A stretch of DNA of 64,000 bases from Ascidia mentula (taxonomy: Eukaryota > Chordata > Ascidiacea > Phlebobranchia > Ascidiidae): the NCBI GenBank assembly GCA_947561715.1, contig OX387199.1:749001-813000 (forward strand), written 5' to 3'. The notes beneath the pieces are model-generated. The model did no database searches. It saw nothing but the letters and a program-made list of their open reading frames with translations, and was not told where the DNA came from. The first letter of the stretch is position 1; every line of letters starts with the position of its first letter. A program made the position numbers and the translations under genes. This document shows positions 12,839-23,211 of this stretch, piece by piece.

Positions 12839-14299
12839 GCCTAATTATCTTAGCCGATAAGTACTGGCGGAAACATTTTATGTAGTGTAGTTTTCTTTTT
12901 TATAAATTAGTGATTTAAAAAAATTATTTATTGTAAATTAGTGATAAAATTGAATGATTACATTTTGAAACTTGACTCGTATATTTAGTTTAGTGCAATG
13001 TTTGTTTTCTGAGGGTGTCCATTGTTGTTTATAGATTTATGTTTGTTTTTTGTTAATATTTTGTTCCGTATGGAATCAGTTACCAAGATTTTATATCATA
13101 TTCATTCGATCTTTCCTAATTAAAATTTTCCGTAACACAGCAGGGACAGTAGAGGTTTGTTGCGATAACAAACATGCTTACGTGGAAGCTGAACAGCTTT
13201 ATCAGCTCTAACCCACAATAGAGCATAACCTCCATCGTCCTGGGCTGGGTTAGGGCTTGGCTATCGCTCGGCTATCGCTCGGTTAATCGCTGCTATTTTT
13301 GAGGAAGCGTTAAATGCCAAAAGTTGTGTGGAAATGTCAAATGTAACGTGTACGTCACCGAAAACATTAGGTCACGTTTTGAAACCATCTGCTTTGCAAA
13401 GCGAAACCATCAACATTTGCGCTCAATGTATGAGACAGGTTTTTGGTATTTCCTTTAACATAGACTCAATTTTACAAATCGAGATATCAGCGGTCTGTAC
13501 CGGTTTGGTTTATAACCACTTTACAATCATTGAGAGATCCACACAATACTGCGCACTGTTTCGACCTTTAAGGTTTCATCAGTGAATTGGCATTTTAAGG
13601 AGCAAGCGCAAAGAATGCTGTAATGGCTCCAGGGAAGCTGTAGAAAAATCATTAACTGAATGACGTTTGAAGTCAAAGCTCACAAATGCCGAGCGTGAAA
13701 ACATGCAAACCCCATACTCTGCGCTCAATCTTCGGGCACTTTCCCAAGTGTTCATGGACCCCCTGATGTGAAAACAGGTTGCATTTACCGCAATTGGACC
13801 CAGTTTACACGAAATAAGTACGCAGGTTGATTGAGCGAGAATGCGGATATACTGTATTTATTTTACCTGAATACTAGCGGATGTCGACATGAGCGCGAGT
13901 GTTCGCTTATTTTGTTTATTGCACGAAAACATTCATTGAATTGTTGCAAAGACTGCTTTTTCCACGCTTACTTTACATTTATCTTCATCTATAGATAAAA
14001 AATATTTCCGTTACGCCGTTCCGCTGTAAACGTGTGGGGACAGGGGTCCAGCAACTATTACAGTTATGGACCTGAGACTGACACGGCGTATTTTAATTAT
14101 GTGCCATATGTTTGTGTGACATTTTCAGTTGCATGAATTTTTACAAATATAAATAACGCTTAAAAGTGAATTGCGTTTTTAAAACGTTGATTGACATTTC
14201 CGATACAATTTGTTACCGATCAATGGACGTCACTTCCTGTCACCAACTCTGCGCCATCTGTTTCCTCACGGGGGAAAATATTTAAGTGTGGGCATCAAC
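12839..14299. other. Intergenic region without a supported gene
   Basis: No exon with matching splice sites is visible. The stretch contains a hairpin-tail element at 13558-13582 (minus orientation: CTGATGAAACC, then GGTCGAAAC) and otherwise AT-rich spacer. Confidence 0.4.
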
Positions 14300-14445
14300 T
14301 TGCATTACATGTGTCTAATTACACGAAGCTAACTACCGACTTCTAATATTACGCGGTAATATGTTGATTGTCTACAGAGTGTGGCTGATCAGAAACTTGA
14401 CATCCTGTTCGTGATGTGATGACATTGGTGTCCGAGGCTGAAGTC
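14300..14445. repeat. Duplicated flanking segment shared with 18340-18480
   Basis: Two copies share GAAGCTAACT, CCGACTTCT, AGTGTGGCT and CCTGTTCGTGATGTGATG in the same order and spacing. The copy at 18.4 kb lies about 500 bases upstream of the peptide gene starting at 17859. The one at 14.3 kb has no identified gene on its left. A shorter relative (CTGTTCGTGAAGTGACGATG) lies upstream of the genes at 19.6 and 21.5 kb. Confidence 0.5.
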
Positions 14446-14782
14446 ACAAAATGACATTGACGTGGTTCCTTGCATTTTTGTTTATGCTTCAGGTTAGTTC
14501 CAGACTTGTGAAGAATTCAGTGCTTTGGCGTTTTTCGTTTCTACAAAGTATTACCGCAGCACTTACCTAACACAATTTCGCAATCTCGTGTCGATTACAG
14601 CTTGTCTTTTCAATGTTGGATAATTACTGCACTGCTGATTAACACAAAGTTCAACCCCCTAAGTTATCTACACGTTAACGTAAGCGCGCTGTAACATGTG
14701 TCACAAACAAGGTTAAGTTAAATCTTGTATTAACAATCACGTGATCAAACGGATTCACAACCTCCAATCCTCTGTCAGGCTT

Positions 14783-15220
14783 TTACTCATCGTCAGCATC
14801 TATTAAAATACAAAATATTCTTTAAAGCAGAGTTTCCGGGCAAAATGTTGAGAATCACCTGCCTTAAATAATCTTGCGCATTGAGTAGTTATCAACTACA
14901 CACACAGTAATGTTGTTGTACCTTTCATGTCCTGCAATTCAAACAAGTCCATAAGCATATCTGCTGCCTCTTGGATGTCCGATTCTTCATCCCATGGCAC
15001 GTCCACCCTGTTAAGTTTTAATTATTTGGTTCGCGTGGTGTTACTAAGCAACATGGCGCAGTTTAAAATTCCAAATATGGCATCGTTTACTTCAACAATA
15101 TTATAATTGCATTATTTTTTTGAATTTAGGAAAACAAGTATTTTTTTACCCTCCGTTGTTGCTTGTTCGTCCGCCGGCACAGTGAACAACAGAAAACATG
15201 CAACTGGTTAAAATCAACAT
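14783..15220 (-). CDS. Small secreted peptide, SNNGG family member 1 (57 aa)
   Basis: Exons 15150-15220, 14922-15007 and 14783-14799 close in frame. Exon 1 gives a hydrophobic leader (MLILTSCMFSVVHCAGG) then RTSNNGG and ends in phase 2 at a GTAAAA donor. Exon 2 gives VDVPWDEESDIQEAADM, then LMDLFELQDMK, and ends in phase 1. Exon 3 is five acidic residues, DADDE, and TAA. Predicted mature product: a very acidic, probably helical peptide of about 40 residues with one Trp. No known family is recognised. Support comes from the shared SNNGG exon, the shared Trp-Asp motif and identical intron phases in seven neighbours. Confidence 0.72.
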
Positions 15221-15957
15221 CCCCAAACAAAAAAGTGGAAACCTTCATCTCTATTATTTTCACTTAAAATCTCTATCAAAGAAAGTAGTTTTTAGTTTGC
15301 CTCGTGTTCAGATCCATACCCATATTATCGCTACTCAACCGAAGTTGATTTTAGTTTGTGAAAGTATCTGTGCCCCCGCCCAAATCCACACACCCAAATC
15401 GAAAAGTAACATGAAATTGTTCCCTTCTCACAGCCAACCCTCCACGCTACCTCCAACTAACATGACATCCCTATGTCACAAACTCAAGTACTGAAGCTTT
15501 GAGTAAGGATACGTTTTATTATCGGTCTTTGAATATGACATCCTGTTTACCGCTTGCTTTGCGGGAGTTAGAGTGTAGGGAAATGGTAAACAATCAAACA
15601 CCAAATAGTTTCCTCATAGATGTGCTGAAAGTTTTCCCGAAAAAGATATCACTGAGAACGATGGAGCCCTGTTCGATACAACTAACTTAAAACAATGTTC
15701 ACTTACAATTCAATAAGCCGCGGTTGAATTGCAGCATTCTGTGCGTTACTGCATGCACACTGAAGCTGCAATTGTGTTCATGGCACGGATGATAACGCGA
15801 TGGCAAAATATATATCGCTTTGGGATTCAACTTATTTCCTTTCTAAATACTTTACAATGTTTTTTATTGTATATGTTTCCTACGACCAAAAAATTAAATT
15901 GTCCATCCTTAAATATCGTATAGTTTTTTCCTGATCTTCCGCAAGGATAATTTTTTT

Positions 15958-16330
15958 CTATCCATCCTCTGTGTAGGATTTCATAACTTTTGTGAGGCCT
16001 GAAAGTAGAAACGTGTATGTTGCTATATTTCGTGTGAAGTTCTGCGTGTAATTACAACATTCGCATACATACTGACATCAGTTTCAAGTACGCCCACCTT
16101 TGAATATTTCCCTCATTATTTCTGCGAATAATTTGTCCATTGTTTCATCTTCAACGAAGCATGAGTCCTAATTGACCGAAATCTTGTAATGAAAAGCACA
16201 TGAAATCGCACCAAGCAACTCATGCTCCTGATCATGAATACTTTCTTGAATTATTTGAAGTCACGTGTCTCACCCTCCGTTATTGCTGTTTCGTGACGGA
16301 GTTGCGAGTCCATTAGAAGTGCCCAAAACA
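15958..16330 (-). pseudogene. SNNGG family member 2, probably inactive
   Basis: An exon ending at 16274 encodes TPSRNSNNGG and has a good GTGAGA donor. Its open frame is preceded by a stop and has no ATG. The next family-like exon (about 16.10-16.17 kb) reads DSCFVEDETMDKLF, then AEIMREIFK, but only in a frame that does not fit the phase-2 junction; in the joined frame a stop follows after about 17 codons. A terminal mini-exon with EDG and TAG lies at 15958-15968. Either a signal exon farther upstream was missed or this copy is dead. Confidence 0.45.
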
Positions 16331-17135
16331 ACTGGAAACCAATATTAGTCCGAATTTTGTAACCAAATTTGTCATTTTTGATTTCTATTTAAAACCTAAA
16401 TGAAGTTTTCTTGACTTTTCGTAAACCACGTGACGAGAACTTGCTGTTATTTCGTTCTGTTAAGATAACGATGCGATTCTTTACTTGATAGAATTACAGA
16501 AGTGTGGTAAAAGTGGATGGTCTCGGTTGCAATATATGCGATAACTATAGTTGGTGGTAACGTAATTGAGCAGATCTCTGGACACTGCGCGTTTTCTACG
16601 TTTTTCTTAGTTCGCACGTGTTGTGCAGACTGACCATACAGGCGATTTCATGCATTGTAACCGTGGGTAAGACCACAACTCTGTACAGGTACTTTGAACG
16701 TCGTCCCTATCAACGTATATTGTGTTGATGCCGATCAACAACTACCTTGTTATTAGCGATTCTTGTTTGATATTACAGCGGTGAAAAGTAAAGTGTCTCC
16801 TTTAAGTGATGAAACCATTAGATTTCGCTTTTTAATTTTCACCGTATTGGCTGCACTTAAGCGCGTTGTCTTGGTGAAACGTCATCTAATTAATATTATT
16901 TTACCAGGAAAGATTTTTAATTGACTGAACATTATGCCTGATGGTGTCAGCAACAAGTTGCATTAGATTTTTAAACCAAATCATGGAAATTATTCAACAC
17001 TTTCCATGTAACCTCAGCAACGACAAACACGTGTAACTTTGCGTAACTTGAATCAGTTTAATTTCAACTAAAATCGGCATTGACTTGTAAATTTGAGCCA
17101 TTCCGTTGCAAATATTCAGCTTGCGTCGTCCACGA

Positions 17136-17859
17136 TCAGAAACCATCATCTCCGTCATACTTATGAATGTTTTCGATATCTGCAAATTCGGAAACTATTT
17201 AAAATTATTTGTTTTTACGTTCGAGTGAAGTAAATGCCATGCAGCATGAAAATATTGTTCACCCGTTTTGTTATACAAACTATACAATTCTACTAACATT
17301 ATGAAATACTACAAAAGTATTTCTATATACTTGTACTAAACCTTTTATTATCCGTGTGGTCATTATATCGGCGAGTGTTCTTTCTAACTCCCTCATTTCC
17401 ATCTCATCCCACATAACACTCCATGAAGCTCCGTTACTAAAAAACAAAAATATTCGCACGTGTTTTCTCCAATTGGTCTCGTTTGCTTGTAGGGAACATT
17501 GAGAGTCGACCCTTTATGGACCTGCCTCAACCTAGTGCGATCGGAGACTTGTTGGTACAGGGTGATGATGAAAAAGTGGGGACTTAGGGAGGGCTCAACC
17601 ACATACAAATCTGACAAGGACACAAATGCAATACCTACTGACTTGCCTCCTCCTGTCTAAAGTATACAGCCAAGAGGACAAAGTGTCCTAAACACTCATG
17701 CCAGAACATATGTTAATCAACGGATCAGCGACAAAATGTGTGACGCAATACTTAACGTTGCGTAATAACCCACCCTCCATTGTTGCTGGTGAGGATGGAG
17801 ATTGCGCAACATTCTACAATCAAAATAAATCCAATCGCTATCGTGACACTGTTCATCAT
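17136..17859 (-). CDS. Small secreted peptide, SNNGG family member 3 (74 aa)
   Basis: Exons 17774-17859, 17342-17436 and 17136-17179 close in frame. Exon 1: leader MMNSVTIAIGFILIVECCA, then ISILTSNNGG, phase 2. Exon 2: NGASWSVMWDEMEMRELE, then RTLADIMTTRIIK, phase 1. Exon 3: DIENIHKYDGDDGF and TGA. The Trp-x-x-Met-Trp-Asp block and a helix ending in ..IIK match members 4 and 5. Predicted secreted. Function unknown. Confidence 0.74.
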
Positions 17860-19026
17860 TTTACTATGACTTAATGATGAGCCTGAAAAGAGTTAAAACG
17901 TTGTTTTTTCACTTGAAGCAGTTTGTCCAATAATTTCATGGGATTACTTAATCAACCCGTCTCATTCAATATCTCCCTGTTTATTAATTTCTCGGCTATG
18001 TTGGCAACCTTTTTTAGCAGTTTTTAATCTAATCTTCCAAACTGTAAATCCACATAAAATTGTTTCATTTCCTGACCTTATCCACACTTTATCGATAAAA
18101 CGCCTGCAGATTGTATGAGATATTGCGACAATCCAGCTTGGTATTTCTATCCAGGAAATTATTACGCTTGACATGAAATACTGATGACAAGCATATGTTG
18201 ACACTAAGGGTGACACGAAGCGGGTGGTGGTTGACCAAGAAAAGCGAATTTGCCGTTCACCATTTGTTCATCCGTCACTTCACGCAATATAAGGTCGCAA
18301 TCATTAAATCCGCTCTGCCATAAACCTTCGATATGTAGTAGTTTACTACTAGAAGCTAACTGCCGACTTCTGATATTTATTGTTAAATATGTTTAATGTT
18401 TACAGAAGTGTGGCTCATATATCCAGGATATTAGCTTCCTGTTCGTGATGTGATGTGATTGTCTCAGATGCTGGAGATGGAATGCTTGGGAAATATTGTT
18501 CAAAGACCTTGAGTTTTTCCATGTTTTATAAAAAGTAAAAACTCTTGATGGAAATCACACGTCTAAATCCTGGACGAAACTGAAAGAAATCTCACCTTGG
18601 TAAGGTTTGAACTCAAGGTATTTTGTATTCCGTGTCTACTGTGTTGTACTGAGTGATCTTAAAGCGATGTTTGCTAATCACACGCACCAAACAACCGCGG
18701 AGAATCCTGTTAAACTCATCCACTGCCAACTACCCATATTTTATTTTTGATTCATGTTGCCATAACAACGGTATCAAGATGTTGATGCGGAGTCCCCATA
18801 CCTTGCACATAACATAATTTGCCCAATGCTGAGTTGTCCTATTACAGAAATTGGTCAGATCAACCACAAGCTCGGTAAAAATTATCCTTTTCTTGGTCAT
18901 TTACCCCCTGCACCTTGAACCCTTCCAAACCCATGACTGACACGATACCACGTTTGATGCAACAGTTTAATCAATTAGCATACATATTATCAATATTTCT
19001 TTGCCAGGTTGCTTCACCCTCAACTT

Positions 19027-19585
19027 TCAGTAACCATCATTTTCGCCGTCTCTATTAACTCTTCTCATATCTAAAAAATAGTATTTCCTATTACAAAATG
19101 TATTTATTTAATTATTATTTACACAAGACGCTACTTTGGCTGGTTCTAAAGGCTTTAATAAAAGCACGGTGCAGTGGCCAGGAAACAAAATGTAAATAAA
19201 TTAATATTCTTAGAACATAAAGCGCATCTGTTAACTTTCCTGGACCTTTTATCATTCGGTTCCTCATCATGTCAGCAACTGCTCTGTCGAAATCCGATAT
19301 CGCATCCCACATAATCCTCCAGAAAAACCGAAGACTAAAAAAAACAACAAAAAACTTCGAACGCGCTCTTTTATACAGAAAAAAAGGTGAAACAGTTGGA
19401 CTTGTGACGCAACAGTAACGTATTCTTTACAAATACAGAATTGTATGTAGCGCAATTTAACCCCACCCTCCATTGTTGCTGTGTCGGTAGGGAATACGAA
19501 ACCTTCGAGATCTTCGAAATCTGAAGGAGTCGACACTGCATACCACAATCAACAGAAGCACGAACACTATCACCACGCTCTTCAT
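19027..19585 (-). CDS. Small secreted peptide with cationic N-terminus, SNNGG family member 4 (83 aa)
   Basis: Exons 19467-19585, 19246-19334 and 19027-19070 close in frame. The leader is MKSVVIVFVLLLIVVCSVDS. It is followed by a strongly basic, aromatic segment FRFRRSRRFRIPYRH that no other member has, then SNNGG. Exon 2 gives LRFFWRIMWDAISDFDRAVA, then DMMRNRMIK; exon 3 gives DMRRVNRDGENDGY and TGA. A cationic core ahead of a more acidic tail resembles precursors of antimicrobial peptides. That is an analogy, not a family match. Nearly identical to member 5 outside the basic segment. Confidence 0.78.
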
Positions 19586-19859
19586 TCTTGTTTATCGCTA
19601 GAAGAATACAAAACTATTAAACCTTGTTTACAATGTAAAATGATTAATAATTTTAAGGTAGTTACACAATGCTATGTACATTGCAAAAATCATTTTTAAT
19701 CTACTTTCCTCCTCAACTTGTCCTTGTTTATTTATTTTTTGTTTATTGTAGTTGCTCGGCAAAGTTGGCAATATATTTGTAACACTTTCTATTTGTAATA
19801 GATTTTATATACCCTGACAATGTCTACACTCCACGGATAATAGACCTGCAGTTTTTGCG

Positions 19860-19945
19860 ACATATTGCTGCAATCCAGCTTGGCTTTTCGACCCAGGAAG
19901 TTGTCACGCTGTTCGTGAAGTGACGATGGGACATATTGACTCCTG
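19860..19945 (-). promoter_or_regulatory. Upstream element shared by members 4 and 5
   Basis: About 280-360 bases upstream of the member-4 ATG, the segment CAGGAAGTTGTCACGCTG, then TTCGTGAAGTGACGATGGG and ACATATTGACTCCTGC, is repeated at about 21745-21835 upstream of member 5. This may be a promoter, or simply part of the tandem duplication. Confidence 0.35.
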
Positions 19946-20210
19946 CTATGGTGGCGGTAATTATATTTTTATAATGTATTTGTTTATGTCGCGTGGCATC
20001 GCTCATACCATGGTATAAGGAACATGCATGGGAATTGATAAAAAAGTGTTTACAATATTGGCAACCGCTTTGGCAACGAGCCGAAAGAAGTGCAAACGAT
20101 TATCAACGTTGAGCAATGGAAAATCTCACGAACTACTTTGTCTGCTACTGTAGAGTGCTTTATCGGCCTCATTTATTATACACATAAGTTTTCATCCAGT
20201 AGATTGTTCT

Positions 20211-20402
20211 ATGAGTGATCTAGAAGCTGATAAATACTTACAATGTGTGAGGGATCTGGATCGTCGCATCAATCCAAGGACTTGGTATCATGTTTGTGAT
20301 ATGCTGGTGTCACGTACTGGACTATTGGAGAACTTACTTAGTAATAAAATGTCCCGCCGAGGCATTATGCGTTTTTATAACATGTTGCAATCCTTAACAT
20401 AA
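20211..20402 (+). CDS. Unexplained 63-aa open frame with protein-like composition
   Basis: On the opposite strand to its neighbours, this frame reads MSDLEADKYLQCVRDLDRR, then INPRTWYHVCDMLV, and ends LQSLT before TAA. The spacing of Leu, Ile and Trp looks like an all-helical domain, loosely like death-fold modules. I cannot assign a family. There is no visible intron or poly(A) signal. It could be a retrocopied fragment, a small gene or chance. Confidence 0.3.
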   Translation: MSDLEADKYLQCVRDLDRRINPRTWYHVCDMLVSRTGLLENLLSNKMSRRGIMRFYNMLQSLT

Positions 20403-20677
20403 GTTATTGGAAATATCTCATCCTAGTTAGGTTCAATTATACGTTTTTTACGTGCCAAGCTGCCCGGTAACAACGTCTCCTTGACCTTGCAGTTAGATCT
20501 ACTGTGTGTTGATTTAATAATTGTAAGCAACGTATTTCCTTTTCTGAACAAGGCAGGCAAACACGTTTAACGCAACTTTTCCGTAGTATAACATTTTAAT
20601 TAAAATAAAATTCGACATTGACTTGTAAATTTTGCAATTTGAACATTCTTTTGCTAGATAGCATGCCTCCTTGACCT

Positions 20678-21517
20678 TCAGTAGCCATCATTTCCGTCAT
20701 TCCTTTGAGCTCTTCTGATATCTACAAAATATTAGGTTTGTTTTAAATACTTCCCAATTATTTTGATGATATGCGCGCTAACTTTGGACATCAGACGCTG
20801 CTCGCCTTTCTCAAACTATAACAGCATTGTGATGTAACTGAGGGCAGAATATTTATGTTTACATACTATTGGTTACGTTTGGATGGTTTAATATACTCTG
20901 ATACGAGTGGATCAAATTAAATTTTAAATCTTAAAATTTTTAAAACCAAACCATGAATTGAAAGTTTCGCGCAAAATCCATTTCCTCACTCGGAAATAAC
21001 GGATAGAATTATTTAATTAAACATTTATTTCATATTTTGTTTGTTTAGGAAGTGGATTGTTGACTGCTGATATTTGTTACACCTGAATGAAATGCTGCAA
21101 AACAGCATGCGCAAAATTTTGTAAGACTTTACATTCAACAAACTGCTATATTGTTTCTCATTATGGTTTTTAAAACTGATATTTGCGTTTGTATTAACTT
21201 TCCTGGACCTTCTATCATTCGGCTCCTCATCATGTCAGCAATTGTTCTGTCGAAATCTGATATCGCATCCCACATAATCCTCCACACAAACCGATGACTA
21301 AAAAACAACAAAAAGTTTTCTGCATTCTTTGTATAAGACAAGAGGTAAAACTGTTGAACTTGTGACGTAACAGTAGCGTATTATTAAAATACAGAATAGT
21401 ACGCAACACAATTAAGCCCTACCCTCCATTGTTGCTGTGATGAAAGACACCCTTAAATGAGTCCACGCTACAGACCACAACCAACAGAAGTACGAACACT
21501 ATCGCCACGCTCTTCAT
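20678..21517 (-). CDS. Small secreted peptide, SNNGG family member 5 (75 aa)
   Basis: Exons 21423-21517, 21209-21297 and 20678-20721 close in frame. Leader MKSVAIVFVLLLVVVCSVDS, then FKGVFHHSNNGG; exon 2 HRFVWRIMWDAISDFDRTIA, then DMMRSRMIE; exon 3 DIRRAQRNDGNDGY and TGA. It is a recent tandem duplicate of member 4. Leader and exon 2 are almost identical, while the segment between leader and SNNGG differs in length and charge. Confidence 0.78.
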
Positions 21518-22187
21518 TCTTGTTTTTCGCCACAACTGCAAAACGTATGTTTACAAAGTAAATCGTTTAATGGTGTAACGGTTATTACAATGCTAAAAAA
21601 GCTACTCCTTTTTTAGTCAATATTTCCTTGTTAATTTGCTCGGCGAAGTTGGCGATCTATTTGCAAACACTTTCTTTGTCAAAACTAAAAATTCATCTAC
21701 GGCTTATCCTGACTTTATTCACACTCCAATATTTACAAGACCTGCTGTTTTTGCGACAATCCAGCTTGCTATTTCTACACAGGAAGTTGTCACGCTGTTC
21801 GTGAAGTGACGATGGGACATATTGACTCCTGCTTGGATGGCGGTAAGTGAATTCTATTTCTGCAATGTTTTTATTCTGCTGCGTGGCATTAGTCAAACCA
21901 GATATAGGCAACATACAGAAAAAGTCTTTGACATTGTTAAGTACACAACATAGGCCTACATGGGTTCAAAAATATAAAAACGTCAACAATGGGACAACGT
22001 ACAAAATGCTAACAAAAATAGTAAAATTCCATGAACAACCGGGGTTTCCGAGAATTTATGTGCTGTCCGTTGAAGTTTTAACTCAGATTCAATGTTAAAA
22101 AGATTTCATCACATTACGAAACAAATAATCGTGAAAAAGTTTTTGCGTAACAAAATGCCATGTGTTGTGAACCACGTGATCAGCTGT

Positions 22188-23211
22188 TTAAGACCAATAG
22201 ATTCTGTCCTCGTCGTCAACCGGCAATAATTCCATATCTGTGGAAGTAAATTGATATTTGATTACTTTCTACACTGCATAATAAGTGCGCTGTAACACTT
22301 CTATAACCACGTGTTACCAACTAATATAACCAACTATTGCGTTGTTTATTCAGCAGAATGATTTCGCCAGCCAGTGATGTATTGTGGCACGCAGTTGGAT
22401 TAGTGGGGAGTCATATTTTGCTTGTATGTTTTTGTGTTATTTAATGTCTAATATACGGAGCAAAAAGTGACCCCTAAACAGTGGAGCTTTACCGCCATTG
22501 TTTTTACCTTTTACGTTTACTCGTTTTTATTAACTCATATCGTTTAGCCTACGTTTAAGCAAAGAACACTGTTTTAAGTTTGTTCAACGAACCATATTCT
22601 TGTTTAGTATCCTCGTTCGACCGACCCACTTCGAGCTCTGTCAACTCACGAATAATTTCTTCAAACTTTTCCAACTTTTCGGCTTCTTTATCCCACATAT
22701 TCTGCCAACCACTTTTGCTGGAAGCGCTTAAAACATTTTACAACAGTTCTATTTGCTTTGTCGTTTATGTCAGGGAGATACTCGCAGTACTTTATGTGTT
22801 GTCGGCACAAACGTCAATCTATTACTTAGAAGGAAATGGTTGATTTTATGTTACGGTTTGACTGACAGGATTCCGCAATGTCAACAACAGAACAGGAATC
22901 CATCACCTCATATATATTTTGAACAAAGTAAACAAAGGTAAGAAATTTCTTTGCTGCACCTGAAGAAGCGAGATCACGAAAGCTCGTGCTAATAAACTGG
23001 TTTCATAGTCAGTCCCTTATAGAAGCAGTGCACCAGCAAGCAATATATATTCAAAGGTAAGAAACTAATTTGTCTCGAATAACTTAGGTTTGTTTGATAT
23101 TTCTTACCCTCCGTTGTTACTTGCGATGGCAGACATACTTGCTGCACACACAGATGTCTTCGAGATTTCGCACATTGAGATAAGATACAACAAAAACAAA
23201 CCAACAAGCAT
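22188..23211 (-). CDS. Small secreted peptide, SNNGG family member 6 (about 92 aa)
   Basis: Exon 1, 23108-23211: leader MLVGLFLLYLISMCEISKTS, then VCAASMSAIASNNGG, phase 2. Exon 2 starts at 22717: KSGWQNMWDKEAEKLEKFEE, then IIRELTELE, a charged helix. Its donor is uncertain: phase-1 GT sites exist at 22592 (used here) and slightly upstream. Exon 3, 22188-22237: DMELLPVDDEDRIYWS and TAA. The model closes with the 22593-22717 exon. Confidence 0.68.
22955..23065 (+). repeat. Interspersed hairpin element (inverted copy at 42.65-42.75 kb)
   Basis: GCACCTGAAGAAGCGAGATC and ACGAAAGCTCGTGC form a hairpin, followed by a segment ending AGTGCACCAGCAAGCAATAT. The reverse complement of the whole arrangement appears at about 42640-42750. 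The two copies are diverged, so this is an old interspersed repeat. Confidence 0.55.

Noticed and set aside
14451-14492. Plus-strand signal-peptide-like exon (MTLTWFLAFLFMLQ with a GTTAGT donor)
   Set aside because: The paralogous segment near 18.4 kb does not preserve it, and no downstream plus-strand exon fits.
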